This document shows, one piece after another, positions 8,007 to 17,280 of a stretch of 64,000 bases of DNA. The stretch's first letter is position 1. Each line of letters opens with the position of its first letter. Position numbers and translations under genes: made by a program. The notes under the pieces were generated by a model. The model saw only the letters and a list, made by a program, of their open reading frames with translations. It searched no databases and had not been told where the DNA came from. This stretch comes from Cytophagaceae bacterium (lineage in GTDB: Bacteria > Bacteroidota > Bacteroidia > Cytophagales > Cytophagaceae): positions 1-64,000 of the forward strand of contig JALONH010000001.1 of the NCBI GenBank assembly GCA_025455005.1, given 5' to 3'.

Positions 8007-8494
8007 ATATTTTAGAAATTCGATTACCTAAAGAAATATACAAACTCCCCTCCAAAAATCAAATAATCGAATTAATATATTTGTTATCTTTATCTATCCC
8101 TTTTTTCTTTTCGTAAAGGCTTTTATTGTAGCGTATGATAGAAAGTGTTTTATTAATATGTTGTCTTTATTTTTCCTTGCTCACAGTAAAGGCTTAAGTA
8201 TAGTATACTTTTTCCACTACCTTTTATTACAAAGATTCGTCCACTGTTAGCACGTCTCGTATCGGCACAATTGAAGTAAGTAAAACGATGATTTATCTGA
8301 AAATAAATACCAAAGAGTTTATCAAATAGACTACTACTATGGTACGGATGATTCTTATGAGAATTGAGGAACTCAACGATTACAAACGAACTAATCCTAC
8401 AAAGCAAATCTTAAACTACCGTATCCGGATATTGACATGCTCCTCATTTTTACAAATAAACAAGGAGCACAATATTATTGGTATATATAAATTT
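8007..8494. other. Gene-poor, apparently decayed stretch after the tracrRNA
   Basis: I see no convincing gene in these ~490 bases. Between about 8285 and 8487 the plus strand has one frame that reads protein-like (QIDYYYGTDDSYEN, then PYPDIDMLLIFTNKQGAQYY) but is broken by two stops. This could be the ghost of an old gene. The match is only by appearance and no family was recognised. Confidence 0.35.
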
Positions 8495-8757
8495 AATAAG
8501 AAAAACCAGAGAACGATACTACCATAGAGTTACACAGAGAAAAACACAGAGTTACACAGAGTATTAAAGAGAGAAAGAGAGCGAAAGTAATATTCAACGA
8601 ACCCTCTGTGAAACTCCGTGCCTTCCTACGTGCTCTCCGTGTAATACAAGTACCACTAACGCTTTACTAAGTGAATTGAATAGTGAGAAACAGAAAACTG
8701 AAACAGGGTGAAAGGAATGAATCACGAATAAATGATATACGGATGTATTATATGCTT
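8495..8757. repeat. Tandem ~250-bp 'cacagag' repeat, copy 1
   Basis: The unit starts at AATAAGAAAAACC and contains a CACAGAGTTACACAGAG block, a central AGCGAAAGTAATATTCAACGA block, then CTCTGTGAAACTCCGTG. The outer blocks are imperfect inverted repeats of each other, so each unit can form a long hairpin. It ends with a GTGAATTGAATAGTGAGAAAC segment (abbreviated) and leads straight into copy 2. It differs from copy 2 by point changes and small indels. Confidence 0.85.
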
Positions 8758-9009
8758 AATAAGAAAAACCACAGAGTAACTCAGAGCAAACACAGAGTTT
8801 CACAGAGTATTAAAAAGAGATACAGAGCGAAAGTAATATTCAACGAATCTTCTGTGAAACTCCATGCCTTCCTCCGTGCTCTCCGTGTAATACAAGTGCC
8901 TCTAACGCTTTACTAAGTGAATTGAATAGTGAGAAACAGAAACAGAAAACTGAAACAGGGTCAAAGGAATGGATCACGAATAAATGATGTACGGATTTAT
9001 TATATGCTT
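8758..9009. repeat. Tandem ~250-bp 'cacagag' repeat, copy 2
   Basis: Starts at AATAAGAAAAACCACAGAG and follows copy 1 with the same block order. Short open frames on both strands inside it are products of the repeat and carry no coding signature. Confidence 0.88.
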
Positions 9010-9143
9010 AATAAGAAAAACCACAGAGTAACACAGAGCAACACACAGAGTTTCACAGAGTATTAAAAAGAGATACAGAGCGAAAGTAATATTCAACGAA
9101 TCCTCGGTGAACTTCTGAGCCTTCCTTAGTGCTCTTTGCGTAA
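9010..9143. repeat. Tandem 'cacagag' repeat, copy 3 (truncated)
   Basis: Begins at the same AATAAGAAAAACC and runs through the central block, then degenerates around CTCTTTGCGTAAC. It ends about 12 bp from the stop codon of the next gene, so the tail of the unit is missing. Confidence 0.82.
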
Positions 9144-9154
9144 CAAAAAATTCT

Positions 9155-10360
9155 TTACATACCCTTTGCATACTCCGATAAATACGAAAACGCATCGGTC
9201 AGCTTCCCATTTACTGTTACAGCACAGCGCTCTATCAAGGAACCGTATGGTTTTCGAATTAACGCTGCGGCCACTTCTCGTATAAATTGATTTCCAAAAT
9301 CTTCACTGGCATCTCGAGGTAATTCGCAAGGTAAATTATCAATCGCCATTACGGTTATATTACGTGGATCAGAAAAAGGGGCTTCTATATCTCGCGAAAA
9401 TGGATTGTAATCGTACGCTGGATCATAAATGTTCGTAGGTTTAACTGTACTCGGTATAGATCCGTGTATGTCACACGTAATATCGGCTATCAAGCGCGTT
9501 TTAAAAGAAGCTGCTTGCATCTCCTCTACCGAAAACAACAAAGGCCCTTTGGGATTCCAATACGCTCCGGCTATCACGATATCCGCCTTTTGGGCGTAAG
9601 GCGCAAATGTTGAACGATAGTCTTCCGGATGTGTATGAAAGTGTCCACTGTCCCATGCTCGCCCATCGTTTGCTTGATGATAATCCGCAGATCCTAAATT
9701 CGTAAATACGGCTTCCGTATCGTCATACTTTAAAAATACTTCGGGTGTTAGTTCTTTTATACCGGCTTCTTTTAACAGGGACTGTATGCCACTGCCTACT
9801 CTGCCTTTACCTGTTACGACTATTCGTACCGGAGGTAAGCGTAACGACTTTAATTCTTCAGACATCCGAAGTCGTGTCGTACACTGATAGGCCGGCTTTA
9901 ACGTATACAGTTGATATTTTTTTCCATATAACAACAACGCATTGTACGCTCCCACTACTCCCGCATATCGACCAAAGGCAATGACTCTATTGCCATCTAC
10001 ATCTTTTAATGCTTCATAATCAATCAGCGTAATACCCTTTTCCATTATACTTTGTAATAATTTTTGATTATGTGCTTGTGCCTTGATGGTATGTGAAAAA
10101 AATACATACGTTTTGCCGGGTAATAACAAGTGTACCGGCACTTCTTTTATTCCAAACAACACATCACAATCGCGGAGGTCCTCTTGTAACGCAATACCGG
10201 CTTCTACATATTCTTTATTTGAAACACAGCGCACATCACTCGGTTGCACTACAATCTGCAAACCGGGATAGGTGTCCATCAACAACCGACATTGCTGCGG
10301 CAACAACGGGACGCGTCGGTCGGAGGGTACTTTGCTTTCTCGAATGATGCCCCATTTCAT
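9155..10360 (-). CDS. Saccharopine dehydrogenase / lysine-ketoglutarate reductase-type oxidoreductase
   Basis: This 401-residue NAD(P)-dependent enzyme belongs to the alanine dehydrogenase/LYS1 fold. The N-terminus WGIIRESKVPSDRRVPLLP is the family's substrate-binding start. FSHTIKAQAHNQKLLQ, IDYEALKD and AFGRYAGVVGAYNALL closely resemble the lysine-ketoglutarate reductase domain of the eukaryotic bifunctional enzyme AASS. The Rossmann site is IVVTGKGRVGSG (about residue 205) and the conserved IADITCDIHGSI follows. The likely reaction interconverts lysine plus 2-oxoglutarate and saccharopine, which is inference. The start was set at the ATG at 10360, 10 bp after the upstream glycosyltransferase stop. 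No partner saccharopine-oxidising gene is adjacent. Confidence 0.75.
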   Translation of the reverse strand: MKWGIIRESKVPSDRRVPLLPQQCRLLMDTYPGLQIVVQPSDVRCVSNKEYVEAGIALQEDLRDCDVLFGIKEVPVHLLLPGKTYVFFSHTIKAQAHNQKLLQSIMEKGITLIDYEALKDVDGNRVIAFGRYAGVVGAYNALLLYGKKYQLYTLKPAYQCTTRLRMSEELKSLRLPPVRIVVTGKGRVGSGIQSLLKEAGIKELTPEVFLKYDDTEAVFTNLGSADYHQANDGRAWDSGHFHTHPEDYRSTFAPYAQKADIVIAGAYWNPKGPLLFSVEEMQAASFKTRLIADITCDIHGSIPSTVKPTNIYDPAYDYNPFSRDIEAPFSDPRNITVMAIDNLPCELPRDASEDFGNQFIREVAAALIRKPYGSLIERCAVTVNGKLTDAFSYLSEYAKGM

Positions 10361-10370
10361 AGTTGCGTTT

Positions 10371-12059
10371 TTACTTTTTACGATAAAAACAATATCCGTG
10401 TTGTCCTCCGATACGAACAAAACTACTGTCTTCTTCTAAGTCTTTTTCTCTTCCCACTTTTGTAACAAAATAAACGGGCGCATCCGTCGGATAATACCGA
10501 AGCCAATCAATAAACGCCGGTGGTGTAGTATCGGCAGGAAATCTTTCTACAAATTTTTTATAGGTACTGTCGCTGCGTCCCGCTTTTTGTGTGTAATACA
10601 AATGGGCATAGCTTTTAAAATGCACTACTTCTACATACGCTTTCTCTCCTACTTTACTCTTGTAAAAATCAATAACCTCTCCTTGTACATAACGTTCAAT
10701 TTTAGGAAGTATGGTAGGCAATACCGTTTCGTGAAAACTTATTCCGGAAAGAAATAATAATACAATGGCTACCATAGTATTCCTTTTAAAATAAAGTATA
10801 GCACTGAGTAGCAATATCCAGTATAGTGCGCCACCACAGGCCTCCCAACCACTCCAATAAACCGGAGCGGTGAAATTAGCCGCCGCAAAGGGATCTTTAT
10901 TATAAGGAATTAAGATGGGATAGAGTGTTTCCCATTGAGTCATGACAATCGGAAATGCGATTAAAACAAGGGCAACGACACTTCCAAACAACGCTATACT
11001 CCAAAGCATCGCTGGACGTATTTTTTCTATTCCATTCCACCAGCGATAAACCACCGTGGTCGCTAGATACGAAAGGGGTAAATAACAAAAAGATGAATAA
11101 TGCGCAATTTTTGTTTTTACGATACTAAACAAAACTAAAACAACAAAGAACGATACCACACTCCATAACCAAAACGATTGTGCACGACTTCCTTCTATAA
11201 CAGATTTGTTCCATGCTCGTAATGCGATAAACGACATCGGAAAACAACCGAATAAAATGACTACCCAATGATAAATAAAGGGTCCTCCGTGTCCGGCATC
11301 TTGTGTTTGAAATAAACGGATTTGATATACGATAAATTCAACTAAGAAAAATGGTCCATGCTGGACTAATTCAAAGGAAAGCCAAGCCATGAAGGGAAGA
11401 GCAGCGACGAATAAAAATAGTCCCCATTCGTACCAGCGCCACAACCAAAAGGTTCTTTGTATAATCATCATGACGCCCATTACCAATAAAAAATCTAAAA
11501 GCCCTACAGGGCCTTTCGTTAATATAGACATACCGGAGGCTATTCCGGCTGCAAGAATATAATACGTTCGAGTTTTACCTCCGATTGACTCTATTGATCG
11601 AAAAGCAAAGTAAAGCGATAAAAAGATAAAGAGATTAAATACCGGATCTATAATACCGGTTCTAAAATAAAAATGAGGTAAGATGGAGCCGGCATATACT
11701 AGAGCCCATAAGCGTCCAAAGGTGACATTCACTATCGAACGACCCATGTGGTACAAAGTAATTAAGGTGACGCCCCCAACCCAAGCATTAGGTAATCGAG
11801 CGGCAAAATCGCTCACACCAAACACTTTCATACTGAGTACTTGTAACCAAAAGAAAAAGGGAGGCTTTTCCCAAAAGGTGGTATAATTAATTTGTACATG
11901 CAAATAATCCGACGTGACATACATTTCACGTGCGGCTTCTGCAAAATTAATTTCATCCCAATCGAATAAGGGAACCCAACCAATAAAGGGAACAAATAAA
12001 ATAAGACTGATGATACCTATGATCCAACTGTCTCTTTGGGGGGTGCTTAGTAAGGCCAT
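10371..12059 (-). CDS. ArnT/PMT-like membrane glycosyltransferase (GT39/GT83-type)
   Basis: This 562-residue integral membrane protein has about a dozen hydrophobic segments. Early on (about residues 30-45) it carries PLFDWDEINFAEAAREM, the acidic first-loop motif of polyprenyl-phosphate sugar transferases such as ArnT and protein mannosyltransferase. FWEKPPFFFWLQ and a later conserved RTGIIDP segment also fit. A soluble C-terminal tail of about 120 residues follows the last membrane span. It would transfer a sugar from a lipid carrier on the periplasmic side, with unknown acceptor. The gene overlaps the upstream PAP2 gene by 13 nt, which suggests co-translation. A lipid phosphatase and a lipid-carrier glycosyltransferase are a sensible pair. 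Confidence 0.85.
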   Translation of the reverse strand: MALLSTPQRDSWIIGIISLILFVPFIGWVPLFDWDEINFAEAAREMYVTSDYLHVQINYTTFWEKPPFFFWLQVLSMKVFGVSDFAARLPNAWVGGVTLITLYHMGRSIVNVTFGRLWALVYAGSILPHFYFRTGIIDPVFNLFIFLSLYFAFRSIESIGGKTRTYYILAAGIASGMSILTKGPVGLLDFLLVMGVMMIIQRTFWLWRWYEWGLFLFVAALPFMAWLSFELVQHGPFFLVEFIVYQIRLFQTQDAGHGGPFIYHWVVILFGCFPMSFIALRAWNKSVIEGSRAQSFWLWSVVSFFVVLVLFSIVKTKIAHYSSFCYLPLSYLATTVVYRWWNGIEKIRPAMLWSIALFGSVVALVLIAFPIVMTQWETLYPILIPYNKDPFAAANFTAPVYWSGWEACGGALYWILLLSAILYFKRNTMVAIVLLFLSGISFHETVLPTILPKIERYVQGEVIDFYKSKVGEKAYVEVVHFKSYAHLYYTQKAGRSDSTYKKFVERFPADTTPPAFIDWLRYYPTDAPVYFVTKVGREKDLEEDSSFVRIGGQHGYCFYRKK

Positions 12060-12694
12060 AAAGGTTTAGATTGTCCCCAACGGGGGGCAGTAAGTGAGGG
12101 GATTGTCGTTTGGATATACTTCCAAAAGAAGAAACCAATAAAAAGGGCGATGATTCCACCAACCAATGTATCGATTAAAAAATGTTGCATTAAGTAAACA
12201 CGAGACCATCCGGTAGCTACTGCAAGCAAAAAGGAAAGAACAGCTAACGGGGTGCTTCTGGTATAATAAGTCAAAGCAAGTGCTAGCGCAAACGCTTGTG
12301 CTGTATGCCCGGAAGGAAAACTATGAAAGTGATGTAACTCTAGACCGGGAATATGGTAAAATGTGGTTTTAAAAAAATGTGCCGGTCGTTCGGCTTCAAT
12401 CCAGTGCTTTAACACTTGAACTATCAAACTGGTGAACAATAATACCACGGTACTCGTCAAGGCAGCTCTACTATTTATAAATACTAGAACCATAACCAAC
12501 AGGTATGCCGCTACCCAACCATCACCTAAGTATGTTATATAATAAAAAAAGGCATCCCACAACGGATGATGCTGAGTGTTTAAGGCTAGCTCAATGGCAC
12601 CTTTTGGAAAAAGGAATACCAATAAGGTGATACCGAAAAAATAGAAGCCACTTAAGATATAAAAGAGTCGAAGCGGAGTAGATACTGCGGGCAT
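12047..12694 (-). CDS. PAP2-family membrane phosphatase
   Basis: This type 2 phosphatidic acid phosphatase has all three catalytic motifs: KHWIEAERP (KX6RP), FPSGH (PSGH) and SRVYLMQH (SRX5H). It has six hydrophobic segments. Likely substrates are lipid phosphates such as undecaprenyl pyrophosphate or phosphatidylglycerol phosphate, but this cannot be decided. The start was set at the ATG at 12694 (MPAVSTPLRLFY, 215 residues). An ATG at 12742 would add 16 residues and overlap the upstream gene by 29 nt. The gene overlaps the ArnT-like gene downstream. Confidence 0.9.
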   Translation of the reverse strand: MPAVSTPLRLFYILSGFYFFGITLLVFLFPKGAIELALNTQHHPLWDAFFYYITYLGDGWVAAYLLVMVLVFINSRAALTSTVVLLFTSLIVQVLKHWIEAERPAHFFKTTFYHIPGLELHHFHSFPSGHTAQAFALALALTYYTRSTPLAVLSFLLAVATGWSRVYLMQHFLIDTLVGGIIALFIGFFFWKYIQTTIPSLTAPRWGQSKPLWPY

Positions 12695-12713
12695 ACAGGT
12701 AGTATAATGAAAC

Positions 12714-12914
12714 TTACTTGGAAGGATGTTGGGTTTCGTCATCCGATCGATCCCGAAGTTTTTTATCGTCTACATTTTTATCTAAGAAGGCATTGATGGC
12801 ATCTATGGAAAGATTCGATTTTATTTCACCAAAAGAATTGATGTTAATATTTAAACCGTCTAAATCTTTATTGACTTTTGGTTTTTGAGCATCGTTCTTT
12901 TTTTTCTTTGCCAT
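12714..12914 (-). CDS. Small conserved Bacteroidota protein of unknown function
   Basis: This 66-residue charged protein starts MAKKKKNDAQKPK and has a core NININSFGEIKSNLSIDA followed by INAFLDKNVDDKKLRD. It has no signal peptide or membrane segment. I recall similar short proteins in other Bacteroidota genomes, but no function is known to me. It lies 23 bp after gltX and before the PAP2 gene on the same strand, so it probably belongs to the same transcript. The lysine-rich N-terminus could bind nucleic acid or ribosomes, which is only a guess. Confidence 0.75.
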   Translation of the reverse strand: MAKKKKNDAQKPKVNKDLDGLNININSFGEIKSNLSIDAINAFLDKNVDDKKLRDRSDDETQHPSK

Positions 12915-12937
12915 AGTATACAATCTAGCGTTTAGAT

Positions 12938-14479
12938 TTAAGGTTTTACTGTTTCAGAAAGGGTAGACAATGCGGACTGTAGTCGTTGCACGGTTTCGTC
13001 TTTACCTAAAATACTAATGATGTGCATTAAGTCAGGACCTGCGCCTACGCCGGTAATAGCAAGGCGTACTGCTTGCATTACTTTCCCAATTTTAATGCCT
13101 TGTTCGTCTAATACTTCATGAAACAGATGTTTCGCCGTTTCTGGGCTGAGGTCGCCGGTATGGGATTGTAATTTATCTTGTAAGGCTTTGGAAACTTGAA
13201 TGGCATCGCTATTCCATTTAGAAGAGGCTACTGCAGAATCATACGAAAGTGGAGCTTGAAAGAAAAATTTTCCTTCTGTCCAAAAGTCTTGAGCAAACGT
13301 AACCCTTTCTTTTAATAAAAGACTGATGGCACCTATGGTTGTAGAATCGTATGATACACCCTCTGCTTGTAATACCGATTCCATCAATTGTTGAAGTTCC
13401 GCATCGGATTTTAATCGCAGGTATTGTTGGTTGTACCATTTCGCTTTATTGATGTCAAACTTAGTACCCGACTTTCCTATACGTTCGATCGAAAATTCTT
13501 GTATCAATTGTTCCATCGTGAAAAGTTCTTCTTGTGTACCCGGGTTCCAACCTAAGAAGGCTAAAAAGTTTACAACCGCCTCTTGAAGATAACCTTGATC
13601 TCTAAAGCCTATCCAAGTATCTTCTGTACCCGGCACTTTCCAATCGATAGGGAATACAGGGAATCCACCGGCGTCGGCATCGCGTTTACTGAGTTTGCCA
13701 TTACCATCCGGTTTAAGCAAAAGAGGTAAGTGGGCAAACTTAGGCATGGTACTTTCCCAACCTAAGAAACGATATAAAAGCACGTGTAACGGAGCAGATG
13801 GTAACCATTCTTCACCACGAATCACATGAGTGATACCCATTAAATGATCGTCTACGATATTAGCCAAATGGTACGTTGGCATTCCATCGGACTTTAATAA
13901 GACTTTATCATCTATGGTAGAAGAGTGAACGACTACCCATCCACGGATTAAATCGTTTAAACGTATTTCTTCTTTACGCGGCACTTTTAAACGTATGACA
14001 TAGGCTTCTCCATTGTCGAGACGACGTTTTACTTCATCTTCCGGCAAGGTTAGCGAATTGTTCATTTGCATTCGCGTTACCATATTGTAAGAAGGGGAGG
14101 CTACTTTTGCTGCTTTCAAACGCTCTTTCATTGCCTCTAGTTCTTCTTCAGTATCAAAGGCATAGTAAGCGTTTCCTTCTGCTATTAATTGTTCTGCGTA
14201 TGCACGGTACATGGGTTTGCGTTCCGACTGACGATAGGGTGCATGTGGACCGCCCTGAGTAGGACCTTCATCAATCGTAATCCCTACCCACTGTAACGCT
14301 TCTAAAATATAGTTTTCTGCACCGGGTACAAATCGAGTTTGATCCGTGTCTTCTATACGGAGCAGCATTTTGCCCCCATGTTTTTTGGAAAATAAATAAT
14401 TATATAAAGCTGTGCGCACTCCTCCAATATGTAAAGGACCGGTAGGAGAAGGTGCAAAGCGTACACGAACGTCGGACAT
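12938..14479 (-). CDS. gltX: Glutamyl-tRNA synthetase
   Basis: This 513-residue class I aminoacyl-tRNA synthetase charges tRNA-Glu. The HIGH-type motif is PTGPLHIGG near residue 12 and the KMSKS-type motif is GKLSKRDA near residue 260. The catalytic Rossmann fold is followed by the helical anticodon-binding region. The length is normal for the family. If no GlnRS exists in the genome it would also charge tRNA-Gln for later amidation, which cannot be judged here. It is the first gene of a minus-strand run with the small protein, the PAP2 phosphatase and the glycosyltransferase downstream. Confidence 0.97.
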   Translation of the reverse strand: MSDVRVRFAPSPTGPLHIGGVRTALYNYLFSKKHGGKMLLRIEDTDQTRFVPGAENYILEALQWVGITIDEGPTQGGPHAPYRQSERKPMYRAYAEQLIAEGNAYYAFDTEEELEAMKERLKAAKVASPSYNMVTRMQMNNSLTLPEDEVKRRLDNGEAYVIRLKVPRKEEIRLNDLIRGWVVVHSSTIDDKVLLKSDGMPTYHLANIVDDHLMGITHVIRGEEWLPSAPLHVLLYRFLGWESTMPKFAHLPLLLKPDGNGKLSKRDADAGGFPVFPIDWKVPGTEDTWIGFRDQGYLQEAVVNFLAFLGWNPGTQEELFTMEQLIQEFSIERIGKSGTKFDINKAKWYNQQYLRLKSDAELQQLMESVLQAEGVSYDSTTIGAISLLLKERVTFAQDFWTEGKFFFQAPLSYDSAVASSKWNSDAIQVSKALQDKLQSHTGDLSPETAKHLFHEVLDEQGIKIGKVMQAVRLAITGVGAGPDLMHIISILGKDETVQRLQSALSTLSETVKP

Positions 14480-14551
14480 AGTTGTACTTGTCGTTGTTTA
14501 AACGACTCTTAAGGATAAGTAAGATTTAAGGTAATGGAAATGGGTCAACAA

Positions 14552-14932
14552 TTATTTCGCAGCGATACAACTGATTTCAACTTGTACGTCTTTGGGTAGT
14601 CGCGCTACTTCTACGGTTTCACGGGCGGGTTTGCTTTCCCCCATGTATTCTCCATACACCCAATTGATTTTATCGAAATGGGATAAGTCTTTTACAAAGA
14701 TGCTGGTTTTTACTACGTCTTGTAAACTATAGCCGGCCTCTGCCAAAACTGTTTTCAAGTTTTGCATCACTTGGTGTGTTTCCTCTTCAATGGTCCCCCG
14801 TACTATTTCTTTTGTGTCCGGATGTATCGCTATTTGACCTGAAACAAAGATCATGTTTCCAAATTGAACAGCTTGACTGTAAGGGCCAATGGGTTCCGGA
14901 GCGTAAGGCGTATAAATTAATTTTTTAGACAT
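14552..14932 (-). CDS. ridA: RidA family enamine/imine deaminase
   Basis: This 126-residue RidA/YjgF protein hydrolyses reactive 2-aminoacrylate-type enamines released by PLP enzymes. Family patterns are YAPEPIGPYSQAV at the N-terminus, FVSGQIAI, and ARETVEVARLPKDVQVEI, which includes the substrate-binding Arg. The start was chosen at the ATG at 14932, since the 11 residues upstream have no family match. The gene stands about 70 bp upstream of gltX. The converging-strand terminator at 14984-15018 belongs to the DUF748 gene before it, so ridA probably has its own promoter. Confidence 0.95.
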   Translation of the reverse strand: MSKKLIYTPYAPEPIGPYSQAVQFGNMIFVSGQIAIHPDTKEIVRGTIEEETHQVMQNLKTVLAEAGYSLQDVVKTSIFVKDLSHFDKINWVYGEYMGESKPARETVEVARLPKDVQVEISCIAAK

Positions 14933-14983
14933 AGTGCTAATCGTAATAAGTGGACAAAAGTACAAAAAATACTTGGATGAAAG

Positions 14984-15018
14984 GTAAAAAAAAGCGTGTA
15001 CTTAGGAATACACGCTTT
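14984..15018 (-). terminator. Terminator of the DUF748 gene
   Basis: AAAGCGTGTA (14991-15000) pairs with TACACGCTTT (15009-15018) around an 8-nt loop. On the minus strand the stem is followed by an eight-base T run reading toward 14984. It separates the DUF748 gene from ridA. Confidence 0.9.
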
Positions 15019-15036
15019 GATTATCAATAGGTTAAT

Positions 15037-17232
15037 TTATTCCGTCATTTCCATTTTCAATAAGAAAACAGGTTGCACGACTTTGGTTTCCGGAATAGTC
15101 GTGGTGGTAGGGTAAGATAGTCGTTGAAGGAGAGCCGGCTGTCTCCCTTGCATATAGTGTTGTATGGCGCGAATTCGAGCCTGTTGAACTCGATCTTGAA
15201 CCGCTTGAACTTGTTCTAAAGAAATGAATTGATGCGCTAAGCTATCCGGTTGAGAGGACGTATTGCCGGTCTTCGTTTGAAGGTATTGAATAAAACCGTA
15301 GTTATAATCATCGATTCGTTTAGACATCAAGAGCCCTTCCGTTCGAGAATTGGCCTTTTGTTGTTCAATACTATATTGAATTTTTGCTTCTTCTTTTTTC
15401 CAATATAATAACTCTTTTAGGTCGGGTTGATAATATTGAAGTTGAACCGCTAACCCTTCTTTTTTTTGTAGTAAGTCCGCCAAAGTTTGAATGTTGACGA
15501 TGGCTTCTTTATTAAGCGTCGTATCGCCTATATCAAATGGTATATAGTTTAAACGAGCGGCATCTAAACCAAATTGTTTGGCTAATATATCTTGCGGTCC
15601 GGCTACTATTTTTTCTAAGTTTTGTTTGATGACTTGCCAAATCAATGGACCTACGCGGAACTCCGGATCATTGACATCACCGTGCATAGGCAAATTGATA
15701 TTGACAATACCGTTTTTGTCTTTCAATAAAAATACTGCAAACTTCAATGGAATAGCATATAGTGGTTTCTTCGCTACTTTATCACCCACTTTCATATCAT
15801 AAATCCGGATTGAATTTCGACTATCCATTAACCCCTTGTGAACTTTTGTATATCCTTTATACACCACTTCTCCCTTAAACAATTCATGTCCTGCATAAAA
15901 TTCTCCATAGGGGCTGAAGTCGCTAATTTGTAATCCATTCAATACAAAATCGATCGTAAAGTTCATTGGGTCATTCGGGTTGGATATTAAGTTCGCCGTA
16001 TAGTTTCCTTTAGAATTTAAAATTCCTTGACTACTGATTCTATTCTCTTTACTGGTAGAGGTAAAATTCTCGGCCCTACCTACTACACCGGATAATTCAT
16101 AATAAAAGGGTCGGTTCATTTGATAATCGCGGTATATAATTTTACTGTTATTTAATAAAATTGTATCCAAGGCATAGTACAAAGTATTTTCCGTAAATAG
16201 GGAATCGGGTAATTGATAACGAGCAGTATCAACCGGTGTATTTAATTCAAACACCTCTTCTACATTGCTGGTTGTAGTCATTTGATCGTATCGAAAAAAT
16301 AATTGATCGATATATGCTTTTGAAAAAACATATCGATTTTTGTAATAATCAAATTCATCTAACTTTAAATAAGCGGAGTCTACACGAGCCATTGGTAAGT
16401 AGGAGGAGTCGCGCATTTCAACATTTGTTAGCCAAGTATCTCCATGAATAATCAATGCAGTATTTTTTTCTCCAAAACCAGAATGGAGTTCAACGCCGCC
16501 ATTAGCCCATCCCTTGAAGTCTTTCATCTTCGGATACATGCTGAGTAAGTAGGGACGAATTATTGCTAAATCAATCTTTCGAAGTTGAAGTGAACAATCA
16601 AATGTTTGTGCGATGGGATTATATTCTGAATCCATCGCAATAGAGCCCACCTTATTAATTTCAAACGCGATATCCATATCAGAAGATTCATTACTCCATT
16701 TGAATTGAGGAATATCAAAGCTGATACTGTCTAACCAAATTTTATTATTTACCGGTTGGTCTAAATAGGCTATTTTACCACTTCGTAGTTTAAAGTTAAG
16801 TACTTCAAATTCTATTTTAGAAGAGTCGGACTCCGTAGACGTCGTATCATCCGACTGTAGTAAATCATCAAAGTTAAACCCTTTACCCGTGTTGATGATA
16901 CGAACAGAAGGCGACAGCAAAGTAAGCTCTTCTACTAACCAACGTCCGATGAGTATATTCCAAAAATGAACGTTTACATATAATTGATCGAAATGTACAA
17001 AGGAAGTCGTATCATCGCGTTCATACCAGGAAAAGTCGTGTAAGGTAGCAGCGCAAGTAAAGTAATTGAATTCTAGTTTTTCTAAATGTCCATTTCGACC
17101 GGTTAATTCTTTCGCATGTTTGTTAAAGTAATTTTTACAAAAGGTGGGCGCATACCACAAAGCAGCGATAAGTAACACAACGAACGATACACCAATAAGA
17201 AGGAAAGTGCGTTTTGAAAATAAAATAGACAT
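15037..17232 (-). CDS. DUF748 (AsmA-like) envelope protein
   Basis: This 731-residue protein has an N-terminal membrane anchor (residues 9-28), followed by a repetitive beta-rich body typical of AsmA/DUF748 proteins. These are thought to be large periplasmic proteins bridging the two membranes in lipid transport. Seen family features are LLSPSVRIINTGKGFNFDDL in the first domain and FAVFLLKDKNGIVNINLPM with GDVNDPEFRVG in the second. The C-terminus (about residues 560-731) is helical and Gln-rich. It is a single-gene unit, flanked by terminators on both sides (17281-17323 and 14984-15018). The function is inferred from the family only. Confidence 0.8.
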   Translation of the reverse strand: MSILFSKRTFLLIGVSFVVLLIAALWYAPTFCKNYFNKHAKELTGRNGHLEKLEFNYFTCAATLHDFSWYERDDTTSFVHFDQLYVNVHFWNILIGRWLVEELTLLSPSVRIINTGKGFNFDDLLQSDDTTSTESDSSKIEFEVLNFKLRSGKIAYLDQPVNNKIWLDSISFDIPQFKWSNESSDMDIAFEINKVGSIAMDSEYNPIAQTFDCSLQLRKIDLAIIRPYLLSMYPKMKDFKGWANGGVELHSGFGEKNTALIIHGDTWLTNVEMRDSSYLPMARVDSAYLKLDEFDYYKNRYVFSKAYIDQLFFRYDQMTTTSNVEEVFELNTPVDTARYQLPDSLFTENTLYYALDTILLNNSKIIYRDYQMNRPFYYELSGVVGRAENFTSTSKENRISSQGILNSKGNYTANLISNPNDPMNFTIDFVLNGLQISDFSPYGEFYAGHELFKGEVVYKGYTKVHKGLMDSRNSIRIYDMKVGDKVAKKPLYAIPLKFAVFLLKDKNGIVNINLPMHGDVNDPEFRVGPLIWQVIKQNLEKIVAGPQDILAKQFGLDAARLNYIPFDIGDTTLNKEAIVNIQTLADLLQKKEGLAVQLQYYQPDLKELLYWKKEEAKIQYSIEQQKANSRTEGLLMSKRIDDYNYGFIQYLQTKTGNTSSQPDSLAHQFISLEQVQAVQDRVQQARIRAIQHYMQGRQPALLQRLSYPTTTTIPETKVVQPVFLLKMEMTE

Positions 17233-17280
17233 AGTTAAAGTAAAAACGGCAGTAAGTTACAGTTAAAATTACAAGGAGTG

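Noticed and set aside
8153-8407. An 84-codon minus-strand open frame after the tracrRNA
   Set aside because: It has no recognisable family, no ATG-based start context and lies in DNA that looks decayed; it is described only as part of the intergenic stretch.
8683-9195. Open frames of 70-80 codons on both strands in the tandem repeats
   Set aside because: They follow the repeat units, have no start context or family motif, and one runs antisense into the end of a real gene.
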